Source: an uncultured Granulosicoccus sp.
GTDB taxonomy: Bacteria > Pseudomonadota > Gammaproteobacteria > Granulosicoccales > Granulosicoccaceae
Length of the DNA: 64,000 nucleotides
Reading direction: 5' to 3'
NCBI GenBank assembly: GCA_947495035.1
Contig: CANLXI010000001.1
Coordinates: 496,001-560,000 of the forward strand
Shown: positions 8,607 to 17,020 of the stretch, one piece after another
Layout: each line of letters starts with the position of its first letter
Numbering within the stretch: position 1 is the stretch's first letter
Made by a program: the position numbers and the translations under genes
Notes under the pieces: model-generated
The model's input: only the letters and a program-made list of their open reading frames with translations
What the model was told of the DNA's origin: nothing
Databases searched by the model: none

Positions 8607-9344
8607 TCAGCTGATCTTCAGTAGTTGGGCGGCCGAGACGTCGTTCTCCTTGGCCGTGCTCATCATCTTTACCTGCGTCTCGTACTGTCGTGACAGCTCG
8701 ATCATCGTCACCAGAGCCTGTATGGAGTTCACATTGCTGGTCTCCAGTGACTCGGTTGCCAGTTTTACTTCGGCATCAGCAGGTTCTTCTTCGTTCGGCG
8801 TCGTGAACAAGCCGCGCTCGTTGCGCTTGATCTCGTCGCGTTCCGGGTTGACGAGCTTGATTCGGTCAAGTACTGCAAGTTCGCCACCATCCTGACCCAG
8901 GGGCTGAATCGTGACGGTTCCATCACGACCAATGAGGATGCTGTCATAGGGGGAGAGGGTGATCGGACCCCCTTCACCCAGAACCGGTTGACCGCTGGAA
9001 GTCACCAGCAGGCCCTGTTCGGTGACACGCAGGCTACCGTTTCGGGTATAGGCCTCCGAGCCATCCGTGTCCTGAACGGCGATGAATCCATCACCGTCCA
9101 GGGCCACGTCCAGCGGTACTCCCGTGCTGATGAGTTGCCCGGGTGAATGATCGATCCCCGAGCGATGATTCTCACCATAGACGCGACCGGGCATGCCTGG
9201 TCCGTAGACGGGCATTGCCTTGAAGTTGTCGATATCGGCCTTGAACCCATTTGTGTTCAGGTTGGCGAGATTGTGGCTGTTGCTGGCTTGCTTCAGCATC
9301 ACCTGCCGCGCACCGGACATCGCCACATACATCATTCTATCCAT
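8607..9344 (-). CDS. flgF: Flagellar proximal rod protein FlgF
   Basis: A 245-residue proximal-rod protein paralogous to FlgG. It begins MDRMMYVAMSGARQVMLKQA, then HNLANLNTNGFKADIDNF, and has SNVNSIQALVTMIELSRQYE at the C-terminal end. It sits 40 bp upstream of flgG and 15 bp downstream of flgE, as in other gammaproteobacterial flg operons. Confidence 0.96.
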   Translation of the reverse strand: MDRMMYVAMSGARQVMLKQASNSHNLANLNTNGFKADIDNFKAMPVYGPGMPGRVYGENHRSGIDHSPGQLISTGVPLDVALDGDGFIAVQDTDGSEAYTRNGSLRVTEQGLLVTSSGQPVLGEGGPITLSPYDSILIGRDGTVTIQPLGQDGGELAVLDRIKLVNPERDEIKRNERGLFTTPNEEEPADAEVKLATESLETSNVNSIQALVTMIELSRQYETQVKMMSTAKENDVSAAQLLKIS

Positions 9345-9359
9345 CAGCGTCTACTCGTA

Positions 9360-10616
9360 TTAACGTCGAATGTTGATAACGGTCTGCGTCAGAGTGTCAC
9401 CGGTACTGATGACCTGTGCGTTCGCCTGGAAGCTGCGCTGGGCACCGATCATGGACACCAGCTCTTGCGTGATATCAACGTTGCTGCCTTCCAGCGCACC
9501 CGATTGCAGCTTGCCAAGACTGGCACTGCCCGGGGCACCCGTTGCAGGTTCACCAGAGGTGAATGTTTCCGTCCAACTGGTGGTGCCAACCTGACGCAAG
9601 CCGGATTCATTGGCAAAATTGGACAGGGTTACCTGACCCATGGTCTTTGCCTGGCCATTGGAGAATCGACCGAAAATGATGCCGGTGGAATCCACATCGA
9701 AGTCTTCCAGACGACCCGCGGAAAAACCATCCTGGGAGATGCGATTGACACCGAATGCGTCATCGAACTGTGTGATGTCACCGAAGTTGAAACTCAGGGT
9801 CATTGCCGCAGCGCCGCCGGAAGCCGGCGTGTACTGATTGGACTCGAACGTGGTGGAACCACCATCGATGTTGGTCAGCATGCCTGATTCATCGAAGTTC
9901 AGTTGCACGCCACCAGCATCACTCACTTCCTGGTCGCCGACAAAGGTATAGGCATTCCAGCTGGTGTCGGTTCCTTTCTGAAAGTAGACGTTGGCCACTT
10001 CAGCCGAACCGAGGGAGTCATATACCAGCGTCGATGTCGAGAAGTTGTAGGTGCTCGAGTCGTTGACGTCGAAGGGCACGAGTGTCTGATTGCCCAAGTC
10101 GTCCGTGATCACGGGTGCCTGCGCCTTGGAATCCAGGTTGGCAATCAGTTCGACATTGGTCGAGCGGTTGGGTTGCAGATCGGTGTAGTCGATCTGCAGA
10201 TCCGTGACAATCGGCACGATCTCGGCGTTCGAGTCAACACTGTAGCCCTGCAGCCGGTTGCCCTGTGTGTTGACGAGATAGCCATCCTGATCCAGACCGA
10301 AGTTTCCCGAGCGGGTGTACAGGGCAGTGCCATCGTCATCCAGGCGGAACATGCCGAGACCTTCAACCGCAAGGTCGAGATTTCGTTCGGTGAACAGCAT
10401 GTCACCCTGAGTATGTTCCTGTCGGATGTTGGCAACACGCACGCCCTGGCCCACGGTCGAGCTGCTGGAACTGGAAGCGCTGGTTGCATAAACATCGGCA
10501 AATTCAGCGCGAGAGCGTTTGAAGCCGGTTGTGGCGTTGTTGGCGATATTGTTGGATATCGTATTCAATTCGGTCGACGCGGCATTGATGCCGGTCAGTG
10601 CTATCTGGAAGGTCAT
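9360..10616 (-). CDS. flgE: Flagellar hook protein FlgE
   Basis: A 418-residue hook subunit (E. coli 402). The N-terminal ISNNIANNATTGFKRSRAEF segment (about residues 20-40) and the C-terminal SNVDITQELVSMIGAQRSFQ are the shared rod/hook helices. The middle residues 150-350 form the surface domains. The polymer is the flexible universal joint; its length is set outside this window (fliK not present here). Confidence 0.97.
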   Translation of the reverse strand: MTFQIALTGINAASTELNTISNNIANNATTGFKRSRAEFADVYATSASSSSSSTVGQGVRVANIRQEHTQGDMLFTERNLDLAVEGLGMFRLDDDGTALYTRSGNFGLDQDGYLVNTQGNRLQGYSVDSNAEIVPIVTDLQIDYTDLQPNRSTNVELIANLDSKAQAPVITDDLGNQTLVPFDVNDSSTYNFSTSTLVYDSLGSAEVANVYFQKGTDTSWNAYTFVGDQEVSDAGGVQLNFDESGMLTNIDGGSTTFESNQYTPASGGAAAMTLSFNFGDITQFDDAFGVNRISQDGFSAGRLEDFDVDSTGIIFGRFSNGQAKTMGQVTLSNFANESGLRQVGTTSWTETFTSGEPATGAPGSASLGKLQSGALEGSNVDITQELVSMIGAQRSFQANAQVISTGDTLTQTVINIRR

Positions 10617-10632
10617 GCTGTTTCCTCAACGT

Positions 10633-11337
10633 TTATTGTTCTGATTCGCTGGCCGTGTCGGGCGCGACGGAGCGAATCTGTCTGATGTCAGCCAATGTCA
10701 ATATTTCTCCTTGTCTGGTGTTCAGGGTTGCCGCACCGCCTGCACCGAATTCGACTGAATCTATGATTCGTGTCGACAGCACCGAAGCGGATACGAATTC
10801 TTCTCCTTGTTGAGCAGTTACCACTGCCTGATAGGAACCGGGCGAGACACGCTCGCCGAATTCATTCAGGCCATTCCACGTGAAATCATGTCGTCCAGCA
10901 GGGTACTCACCCAGGTCGATCTGTCTGACCACGGTGCCGCTGGCATCCGCGATATCCACCCGTACCTTGCCGGAGCCGGCATCCAGTTCAAAGGAGCCAC
11001 CAATGGGACCCGAATCGGGCAGCTCCATGTAGCCGCTCTCGATCATGACTTCCTGACCAACCAGCTGCACTGACTGCAAGGTCTGGCCGGTGGCGTAGGT
11101 GGCACTCAGATTGTCGAGTGACTCCTGCATGGCCTCGATTCCCGATACGGTACTGAACTGCGCCATTTGTCCAAGAAACTCACCGTTGTCCATGGGAGCC
11201 ATGGGGTCCTGATTCTCAAGCTGTGCAGTCATGAGTTCCAGAAACTCATCCTGACCCAGCTCCTTGGTGTGGTTCGTGGTTGTCGCTTGGCTGAGCGTGT
11301 ACTGATCATTCAGCGTTGCCGCGGAAACGGTAGCCAT
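10633..11337 (-). CDS. flgD: Flagellar hook assembly scaffold FlgD
   Basis: A 234-residue hook-cap protein required to polymerise FlgE and shed afterwards. The N-terminal signature QDEFLELMTAQLENQDPMAP, then FLGQMAQFSTVSGIEAM (about residues 29-75), is typical, followed by the FlgD tudor/Ig-like domains with FTWNGLNEFGERVSPG. Its start overlaps the flgC stop by one base (TGATG). Confidence 0.96.
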   Translation of the reverse strand: MATVSAATLNDQYTLSQATTTNHTKELGQDEFLELMTAQLENQDPMAPMDNGEFLGQMAQFSTVSGIEAMQESLDNLSATYATGQTLQSVQLVGQEVMIESGYMELPDSGPIGGSFELDAGSGKVRVDIADASGTVVRQIDLGEYPAGRHDFTWNGLNEFGERVSPGSYQAVVTAQQGEEFVSASVLSTRIIDSVEFGAGGAATLNTRQGEILTLADIRQIRSVAPDTASESEQ

Positions 11338-11735
11338 CAGGAGTCTCCCATCTTCAGCGTCTGCAGCATGAGCTGGCGTACGGTCGAGATCATGTCGACA
11401 TTGCTCTGATAGCTGCGAGAGGCGGACATCATGTTGGCCATTTCCTCGACGTTGTCTACATTGGAGCCGAAGACATAGCCCTCTTCATTGGCCATCGGGT
11501 GACCGGGTTCGTAGCGCATTTCAGGGTCGCGAGTGGATTCCACAACCCCGCGACTGCGTACTCCGCCAATCTCGTTTTCAAGTACTGCGGCAAACACCGG
11601 ATGACGCGCACGGTAGGCCTCCTCTGGTGTACTGGCCACAGAGCTGGCATTGGCCAGGTTGCTCGCGGTCGTGTTCAGGCGCAGGCTTTGCGCGCGCATG
11701 GCGCTGCCGGCAATATCAAATATGCTTTGTGCCAT
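11337..11735 (-). CDS. flgC: Flagellar proximal rod protein FlgC
   Basis: A proximal-rod subunit of 132 residues from the ATG at 11735. An alternative ATG at 11741 overlaps the flgB stop and adds two residues, but AGGAG is only 3 nt from it and 9 nt from the chosen start. The sequence SIFDIAGSAMRAQSLRLNTT followed by SNLANA is the FlgC N-terminus, and the C-terminal MMSASRSYQSNVDM is conserved. Confidence 0.95.
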   Translation of the reverse strand: MAQSIFDIAGSAMRAQSLRLNTTASNLANASSVASTPEEAYRARHPVFAAVLENEIGGVRSRGVVESTRDPEMRYEPGHPMANEEGYVFGSNVDNVEEMANMMSASRSYQSNVDMISTVRQLMLQTLKMGDS

Positions 11736-11737
11736 GA

Positions 11738-12172
11738 TCATTCACTCCTGAGTGCGCGAATCAGACCGTTGACTCGGCTTTTGATGAATTCCAGACTGGC
11801 CTGGTAGCGGACATTGTTCTCCGCAAAGCGGGCCTGTTCGAGGTCCTTGTCCACGGTATTGCCATCCAGAGAGGCCTCCTGAGGTTGACGATACATGAGG
11901 GGGACTGATGTGCCGCCTGTCTGGCGGGTGGACAGATGCCGAGCGTTGGTAACCGCCATCCTGCCGTTACTTCCGTTCACGCCCTTCAGGGCCAGCCTTG
12001 TGCTGGAGAAGCGTTGTGTGCCACCAGCGTCCCGCAGTACCTCAGCGAATGCCATGTCACGCGCCTTGTAGTTCGGTGTATCGGCATTGGCGATATTGCT
12101 GGCCAGCACCTTGGTTCTCTGTGATCGCAACTTCAACGCGTTTGCGTGAGTCGACAGGTAATCATCAATCAT
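11738..12172 (-). CDS. flgB: Flagellar proximal rod protein FlgB
   Basis: A 144-residue proximal-rod protein and first gene of the flgB-L operon. The LASNIANADTPNYKARDMAF motif (about residues 24-43) is diagnostic. A strong AGGAG precedes the ATG. The operon promoter should lie upstream, but I could not find a convincing sigma54 or sigma70 match in the 105 bp to the next gene. Confidence 0.96.
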   Translation of the reverse strand: MIDDYLSTHANALKLRSQRTKVLASNIANADTPNYKARDMAFAEVLRDAGGTQRFSSTRLALKGVNGSNGRMAVTNARHLSTRQTGGTSVPLMYRQPQEASLDGNTVDKDLEQARFAENNVRYQASLEFIKSRVNGLIRALRSE

Positions 12173-12250
12173 GAGAGCTTCGACTCCTTTTTTTCGAATG
12201 CCTGATACAGATCTCGGCCTGCCTTCTGTATTCGTGAGACCGAATCGCGG

Positions 12251-12262
12251 TTGTTACCGTTA
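12251..12262. repeat. 12-bp direct repeat, left copy
   Basis: TTGTTACCGTTA occurs here and again at 13902-13913 in the same orientation, on either side of the repeat lipoprotein gene. It could mark an insertion boundary or be chance. Confidence 0.35.
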
Positions 12263-12277
12263 GCTTGCGTCGTGGTG

Positions 12278-13831
12278 TCATGGTTGCACCGGAATGTTGA
12301 CGAATCTGGGGTTCCAGCGTGGCACGGGGCTGTCCTGATAGAGAACCAGCGAGAGTTCGTTGAGAGTGGTTGGAGTGGCCGCGTTCTTGGAAAAGATGAC
12401 TGATCCGTTCACGGCGTAGCCGCCGTAGGCCTCGTTGATGATTTTCTTGTAACCGATAACGCTACCGAGAGTATGTGTGCGGCCCTGGAACCGTACACCT
12501 GAACTGCTCATTGCGACGGCACCTTCATCCAGTGCAATGAACATCGACTCCGAAGGCAGCACTGTGAAGGTCGTGCTCAGCTGACCGTTGGTCGAGTAAC
12601 CACCTGCGGTGGTCAGCGTGATGGTGACGTCGCCATCGGGCGTATTCCACACGCAGGGGAGGACGTCTTCACAATCGGCGTAGGCGCTTGTCACCGTACC
12701 CACGGGAATGTTCGTGAATGCCGGCTGACGGGCAATTCCACCGTCGAGTACCGTCAGGGACCATTCACTGAGCGTGTTGCTGCCCGATTCCTGGTCAAAG
12801 ACGATCGAGCCGTCCATGGAAGCACCCGCCATCAGCGTTCTGGCGGTGCCACTGGCACCTGCGCCAAGCAATTGTTCGGAAGGCTGGTACTGGTCACCGC
12901 GACTGTCCACCGCCTGACCGCCGCCGGTGACGGACACCTGAGTGTCATGCAGGGTGTCGATGGTGTAGTTGAGTTGCAGTCGGTCAAGGGATCCGATGTT
13001 GTCTGCATTGGTCACCGTGAGCGAGAACTGTGAGTCCTCACTGGTCCAGCTGCAAGGAACGGTTCTGTCGCAATCCACCGTGGCACCCGGATCGCCGATC
13101 ACCGAATCTCCACCAGATTGCACCGGATCCTCAAGCAGGTCGGAATCTGCATCTGCATCTGCATCTGCATCCGTGTCCGCGTCACTGTCCGCGTCACTGT
13201 CCGAGTCGCTATCCGAGTCGCTATCTGAGTCGCTATCTGAGTCGCTATCTGAGTCGCTATCCGAATCCGAGTCACTATCCGAATCCGAGTCACTATCCGG
13301 ATCGACGTCAGCGTCTACCTCTGTGTCGGTGTCCGAATTGGCATCGCCGGTTCCCGTGTCGGAGTCGTCATCCGTATCCGTATCCATATCGGTGTCGGTG
13401 TCGGTGTCGTCAGTCACCATGTTGGAGTCGCCATCGGTATCGGCGTCGGTATCTGTATCGCCGGTTACCATGTTGGATTCGTCATCGGTATCGGCGTCGG
13501 CATCCGTATCGCCGGTTACCATGTTGGAGTCGTCATCGGTATCGATGTCGGTATCCGTGTCGCCAGTCACCATGTTGGAGCCGTCGTCGGTATCGGCGTC
13601 CGTGTCCATTTCACCACTGTCCACATCGGCCTCGCTCTCATCGGCGTCGGTATCCGAACCGTCGGTCGTGTCAGGGGTGTCCGTGGTGATGCCATCATCC
13701 AGTTCATCCTCCGAAGAGCCGGATTCCGATGACGCTGCAGGAACTTCTCTGATAATCGTTTTTTCTGTACACCCACCGATGGCCAGACAGCCAATCAACA
13801 GGATCCAACGTCGCTTGATGCGTATAGACAT
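12278..13831 (-). CDS. Asp/Ser/Thr-repeat lipoprotein with duplicated C-terminal domain
   Basis: Not a family I recognise. From the ATG at 13831 (AGGAG about 9 nt upstream) it is 517 residues. The lipoprotein signal ends IGGC with Cys21. About residues 30-245 are extremely rich in Asp, Ser and Thr: four 17-residue units carrying SNMVTGDTD (about 77-145) and a long Ser-Asp dipeptide run. The rest is two related domains of about 130 residues: each opens with a Cys pair ([22 protein letters not shown]) and closes with F-NIPV ([18 protein letters not shown]). A possible role is a Ca2+-binding, stalk-like surface lipoprotein; this is inference. An in-frame upstream extension runs antisense through flgA and is rejected. 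It is divergent from flgA and lies immediately upstream of flgB. Confidence 0.85.
   Translation of the reverse strand: MSIRIKRRWILLIGCLAIGGCTEKTIIREVPAASSESGSSEDELDDGITTDTPDTTDGSDTDADESEADVDSGEMDTDADTDDGSNMVTGDTDTDIDTDDDSNMVTGDTDADADTDDESNMVTGDTDTDADTDGDSNMVTDDTDTDTDMDTDTDDDSDTGTGDANSDTDTEVDADVDPDSDSDSDSDSDSDSDSDSDSDSDSDSDSDSDSDSDADSDADTDADADADADSDLLEDPVQSGGDSVIGDPGATVDCDRTVPCSWTSEDSQFSLTVTNADNIGSLDRLQLNYTIDTLHDTQVSVTGGGQAVDSRGDQYQPSEQLLGAGASGTARTLMAGASMDGSIVFDQESGSNTLSEWSLTVLDGGIARQPAFTNIPVGTVTSAYADCEDVLPCVWNTPDGDVTITLTTAGGYSTNGQLSTTFTVLPSESMFIALDEGAVAMSSSGVRFQGRTHTLGSVIGYKKIINEAYGGYAVNGSVIFSKNAATPTTLNELSLVLYQDSPVPRWNPRFVNIPVQP
13141..13310. repeat. Short-period Ser-Asp/Ala-Asp coding repeat
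   Basis: The minus-strand gene here has 6- and 12-bp near-repeats (GAGTCGCTATCT and variants on the plus strand) coding Ser-Asp and Ala-Asp dipeptides. Such arrays change length by slippage, in steps that keep the reading frame. Confidence 0.8.
13411..13614. repeat. Four 51-bp tandem repeats in the lipoprotein gene
   Basis: The ACCATGTTGGA core recurs at 13416, 13467, 13518 and 13569, exactly 51 bp apart, encoding 17-residue units with NMVTGDTD or NMVTDDTD. The units differ by a few substitutions. Confidence 0.85.
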
Positions 13832-13901
13832 GATGTCTCTCCTTTCCGAAATATGTCCACGTTGTCGACCGCCATCGGGTTTAGTGAAGCACCTCTCAAA
13901 C

Positions 13902-13913
13902 TTGTTACCGTTA
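13902..13913. repeat. 12-bp direct repeat, right copy
   Basis: Second copy of TTGTTACCGTTA (see 12251-12262), located between the lipoprotein start and the flgA start. Confidence 0.35.
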
Positions 13914-13972
13914 ACTACAGTTTGGAGTGCCGTGATTCCGCTGTATGGACCGATGCTTGCGCTAACGGAAGA

Positions 13973-14713
13973 ATGGATATACGAATCAACCGGCTTTGCA
14001 GCTGGCACAGCAGTATTCTGTGCAGCCTCTTGTTGTTGGCACTGCCAGGTACAGGCGGTGCGGCAGAACTCCAGTCCCTCGAGGCGATATCCCAGGCCGT
14101 CAGGGAATTTGTCGTTGCCGAGCAACCTTCGGACAGAGGTATCCAGGTTGAAGTCAATTCCGTTGACAGTCGACTCCGACTGGCGCGTTGCGAGGGTCCG
14201 TTGCAAACGTTCTGGTCGCCCGGTAGCCGCAGCATCGGACGGGTGACAGTACAGGTCGAATGTCCTGGTCCGAAGCCCTGGCGTCTGCATGTTCAATCAA
14301 CCGTGACTCTGGAAGGAGAGGTGTGGGTACTGTCCCGAGGTGTGCAACGCGGTGACTTGCTGGATGAAAGCGTGTTGGTCAGGCAGGCGGTGACACTGGG
14401 CGCCAACAATGCCGCATTCACTTCCCTGGGAGCCCCGATCACGGATCTGGCGCCCTGGATGGGTTATTCATTCACTCAGCGAGTGTCTGCCGGCAAGGTT
14501 CTGAACGAACGCATGCTGAAGCCGGCCAGGCTGGTGCGCAAGGGGGAGGCAGTACTGATTCGAATGGAGACTGCGGGCCTGAAGCTGCAAACCAAGGGTG
14601 TCGCCCTGAAAGATGCTGCGGCCGGCAAGGCTGTTCAGGTCAGGAACAGCAGGTCAGGCAAGGTGATAGACGCGATTGTGGTCGGCAAAGGCGTCGTCGC
14701 CGTTCTGAACTGA
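13973..14713 (+). CDS. flgA: Flagellar P-ring chaperone FlgA
   Basis: A periplasmic chaperone for P-ring (FlgI) assembly, 246 residues from the ATG at 13973. An upstream in-frame ATG would place 40 unlikely residues ahead of the Sec signal ([15 protein letters not shown]). The mature part contains the SAF-like region ([17 protein letters not shown], about residues 120-140) and a C-terminal [14 protein letters not shown] segment ([19 protein letters not shown]), both typical. It is divergent from the flgB operon and precedes flgN by 43 bp, with no flgM between them. Confidence 0.93.
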   Translation: MDIRINRLCSWHSSILCSLLLLALPGTGGAAELQSLEAISQAVREFVVAEQPSDRGIQVEVNSVDSRLRLARCEGPLQTFWSPGSRSIGRVTVQVECPGPKPWRLHVQSTVTLEGEVWVLSRGVQRGDLLDESVLVRQAVTLGANNAAFTSLGAPITDLAPWMGYSFTQRVSAGKVLNERMLKPARLVRKGEAVLIRMETAGLKLQTKGVALKDAAAGKAVQVRNSRSGKVIDAIVVGKGVVAVLN

Positions 14714-14756
14714 CGACGGGAAATTCTACTTTCAAGCTAATCTGAACATCACGAAT

Positions 14757-15209
14757 ATGAAGAACAACAAGTCGATAGCCACTGTCCGTGAATTTGACAG
14801 GCCGGATATTCAGTCACGTCTTGCCGAGGTGCAGGACAGGATCGAGCAGTTCAGGAGACTTCTGGCCGATGAGGCTGCCTTGATGAAGGTGCGCAACGCT
14901 GCCGACCTGCCGGTTCTTGTGGAGAAGAAGAATCAGGCCATTGCCGAATTGTCGCGAAGCGAGGCGTTCCTGATTCACCTGTTCGAGGCCCACATGGATG
15001 AACCTTCGGTGGTGGAGCTTCGTGAGCAGTTGAATGCCTGCCGCGAGTTGAATCGAATCAACAAGGCGGTTGCGATGTCAGAGCTGAATGCCACGCGCAA
15101 GAGCCTGGACCTGCTGCGTTCCCTGCAGAGGATGGACGATCTGCCGCTGTATGGCGCGGCGGGCAAGATCAATGTCGTTCGCGAAAAACGCAGGCTTGGA
15201 GAAGCCTGA
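14757..15209 (+). CDS. flgN: Flagellar export chaperone FlgN
   Basis: A 150-residue, almost wholly helical protein that fits FlgN, the cytosolic chaperone delivering FlgK and FlgL to the export apparatus. Supporting features are its position after flgA, the length (E. coli 138), the coiled-coil pattern, a VEKKNQAIAEL segment near residue 50 and the C-terminal YGAAGKI motif (family YG..G). The family is poorly conserved, so context carries much of the call. Confidence 0.85.
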   Translation: MKNNKSIATVREFDRPDIQSRLAEVQDRIEQFRRLLADEAALMKVRNAADLPVLVEKKNQAIAELSRSEAFLIHLFEAHMDEPSVVELREQLNACRELNRINKAVAMSELNATRKSLDLLRSLQRMDDLPLYGAAGKINVVREKRRLGEA

Positions 15210-15339
15210 ACCTCAAGCCGGAGACGTCATTGTGAGCCTTGCGGACAGGGCTCATTGATTGTACGGGTTGAAGGGATCCACAACGGCTGTTGCTGCGGAA
15301 TGTGTCGCGACCGGGGCATCCGGTCCGCCATCCCGACCT

Positions 15340-15420
15340 GCCAACCCGTGACGCTACAGAGTGTTCGCCGCTTGCGCGAAGACGTGGACGAGACTCCGGG
15401 AGTCAGCAGGTTGGCTTTTT
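15340..15420 (+). terminator. Branched terminator candidate after flgN
   Basis: GCCAACC (15340-15346) pairs with GGTTGGC (15409-15415) and is followed by TTTTT. The enclosed segment folds into two more hairpins (about 15364-15380 and 15392-15404). It lies between convergent genes. The flgN-proximal inverted repeat at 15234-15253 is weaker. Confidence 0.4.
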
Positions 15421-15440
15421 CGTAGGCAATCGGGTCGGCC

Positions 15441-15992
15441 TCAGGCTACCTTCGAGGCAGTCTTGTATGCCTGCCAGAGTTGGTTGATACCGGTGTTTCT
15501 GTCCGACTGATTCTCGGTGACAGCGTCATTGGTTTCGCCTTGTGGTGCAGGACTCGAGGTAGTCGTCGAGGTGTGTGGGGCCGTGTCCTGGTAGCTGGGT
15601 GCTTGCTGGGCGGTTGGTGATTTCTTCATTTCGCTGCGCAGCAGAAATTTTGGCACGTAGGAGCCCGGCTTCATCTCGATGAACACGGTGGTGTCCGGAT
15701 TCTGCACGTAATAGGTCTCCAGAGAAGAGCGCAGGCGTTTGGCCAGCACACGAACTGAAGGGTCGGTCTGGGGGTCGAAGCTGGCTGGTTTTCCGAGGGC
15801 TTCGATTCCGACAGTGAATGCCTTTATCCGTCTGGTGTTGCCAATGAGTGTCTGTTCGACAACATATTTCAGGAATGCCGACATTTGCGGGGAGGCCGCG
15901 AACTTGTCGGTGGTCAGTATGCCGTTGAGTGCAAGAGTCACTTCTTCGGCGCTGATAGGGGATACGGCTTGTTCGCTGTCTTGAATCATCAT
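15441..15992 (-). CDS. Solitary winged-helix-like regulatory domain protein
   Basis: About 183 residues from the ATG at 15992 (GGGAG upstream); a longer in-frame N-terminus exists but looks non-coding. Residues 15-115 (LNGILTTDKFAASPQMSAFL, then GIEALGKPASFDPQTDPSVRV and RLRSSLETYY...GSYVPKF) match the N-terminal module seen in many TPR-containing or cyclase-type regulators, which resembles a winged helix. Here it stands alone, followed by a Ser/Thr/Pro/Gln-rich tail without domains. Its position between flgN and csrA suggests a regulatory role in motility, which is inference. Confidence 0.65.
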   Translation of the reverse strand: MMIQDSEQAVSPISAEEVTLALNGILTTDKFAASPQMSAFLKYVVEQTLIGNTRRIKAFTVGIEALGKPASFDPQTDPSVRVLAKRLRSSLETYYVQNPDTTVFIEMKPGSYVPKFLLRSEMKKSPTAQQAPSYQDTAPHTSTTTSSPAPQGETNDAVTENQSDRNTGINQLWQAYKTASKVA

Positions 15993-16431
15993 GGTTTCGC
16001 TTTGCTCCCTGGTGAATTTGCCGAAATTGGCACGGGTATGAAGGAAGGAGCAAGAATGGGACGCAATCGGCATGTTATGTAACGTGGGAGGCGCAGTGGC
16101 CGGTAGTTTCAAGGCCATGAAACCCCGTTAAATGGGGCTTTGGCAGCCTCGAAAAGTAACAGTTACAAATTGGATAAATTTCGGATTGCTGCTTCGAGTA
16201 ACGTGCCAAAACGTGATTTGTGTCTGATTTCTCACACGCCGACAAATACATGACGGATTGGTTCCCGCGTTGTGTTGGAAATTTGGCGTTTGCTCGGCGC
16301 GGTGTCATGGATCAGAGACACTGTACTGCGTATTACCCTATGTACGACGTCAGGGGTTCAGTCGTGGTCGCAGCCAGCCGTCAACGTAGGGAAGACGAAA
16401 GCATGCAAAAACCCACACAGAGAACGAGCAG
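15993..16431. other. Intergenic region upstream of csrA
   Basis: This divergent spacer should hold the promoters of csrA (plus) and the regulator-domain gene (minus), but I found no hexamer pair I trust. There is a perfect short palindrome GTAACAGTTAC at 16156-16166 and a weak CCCC/GGGG hairpin at 16123-16137. No credible gene. Confidence 0.5.
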
Positions 16432-16647
16432 ATGCTGATATTGACAAGAAGGGTAGATGAAAGGATCTTCATTGGTGAGGACATCACACTGTGTGTGCTC
16501 GATATAGAAGGCAATCGTGTTCGCCTGGGTCTCGAAGCGCCCAGAGATATTGCCATACTGCGTGAAGAGGTACAGCAGCGTTATGATGTCGAGGCATCCA
16601 ATGATGCCCACCATTCTGCAGAGATGGATTCCAAGCGATCAGCCTGA
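16432..16647 (+). CDS. csrA: Carbon storage regulator CsrA (RsmA)
   Basis: A 71-residue post-transcriptional regulator that binds GGA motifs in mRNA leaders as a dimer. It starts MLILTRRVDERIFIGEDITL. Leu4 and Arg44, the key RNA-contacting residues of the family, are present (ILREE at 42-46, where E. coli has VHREE). The C-terminal tail beyond residue 52 is variable, as usual. It sits between the flagellar genes and the str operon; CsrA commonly controls motility, so the link to the flagellin leaders deserves testing. Confidence 0.94.
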   Translation: MLILTRRVDERIFIGEDITLCVLDIEGNRVRLGLEAPRDIAILREEVQQRYDVEASNDAHHSAEMDSKRSA

Positions 16648-16812
16648 CGTTCCATTCTGGCACTCGGAGTCGTCCACGCTGAATCTCTCCGGATTGTCAG
16701 ATTCAAGGCCTTCCTCGTGGACTCTTCAAGAGACGCACTGGTGAAAATGGCACAACTGTGAGGAAATCCACCCGCGAGTAGCCACCCGATGTGAAAATCT
16801 CTTGCGTAGCTG

Positions 16813-16841
16813 TTGACACCCCAGCTCACCGACCTTACAAT
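16813..16841 (+). promoter_or_regulatory. Sigma70 promoter of the str operon
   Basis: TTGACA (16813-16818), a 17-nt spacer and TACAAT (16836-16841) give an 11 of 12 match to the sigma70 consensus with ideal spacing, about 180 bp before rpsL. Confidence 0.8.
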
Positions 16842-16910
16842 TCCGGAGCTCGATAGCAGGCCAATCATTTTGTTGGTCTGTCTTTCGTTCAGGCCCTCGA
16901 AATTTTCTCC

Positions 16911-16938
16911 GGATCAGCTCCGGGGTCTGATCAGTTTT
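16911..16938 (+). promoter_or_regulatory. Leader hairpin before rpsL
   Basis: GATCAG pairs with CTGATC across a 9-nt loop and is followed by AGTTTTC. It could be a weak attenuator in the str leader; a stem this short would terminate inefficiently. Confidence 0.35.
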
Positions 16939-17020
16939 CAACGGAATTCCCGACCCATGTCCGGGTGCAGGGCTGTGCTGCGAAGCATGCCTGACCAGGC
17001 CGGACCAACGACAGCATTGT

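Larger units (their letters stand above)
16648..17020 (+). other. csrA-rpsL spacer with str operon leader
   Basis: No gene is visible. A long-range inverted repeat (GTCCACG 16672-16678 with CGTGGAC 16716-16722) lies after csrA. The str promoter is at 16813-16841, giving an rpsL leader of about 170 nt that contains the hairpin GATCAG/CTGATC (16912-16932) followed by AGTTTT. No clear Shine-Dalgarno precedes rpsL. Confidence 0.6.

Noticed and set aside
12263-12296. Sigma54 promoter for flgB or the lipoprotein gene
   Set aside because: A GG-N10-GC match with TTGCA exists only on the plus strand, facing the wrong way, and the -24 box is poor.
12969-14296. Long Ser/Val-rich plus-strand frame opposite the lipoprotein gene, and the 155-residue upstream extension of the lipoprotein through flgA
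   Set aside because: Both come from the repetitive codons of the real gene or from antisense flgA. The lipoprotein signal with AGGAG upstream fixes the start at 13831.
15210-15440. CsrB-like CsrA-sequestering RNA
   Set aside because: GGA triplets are present, but their number is not clearly above chance for 230 nt and they are not in regular hairpin loops.
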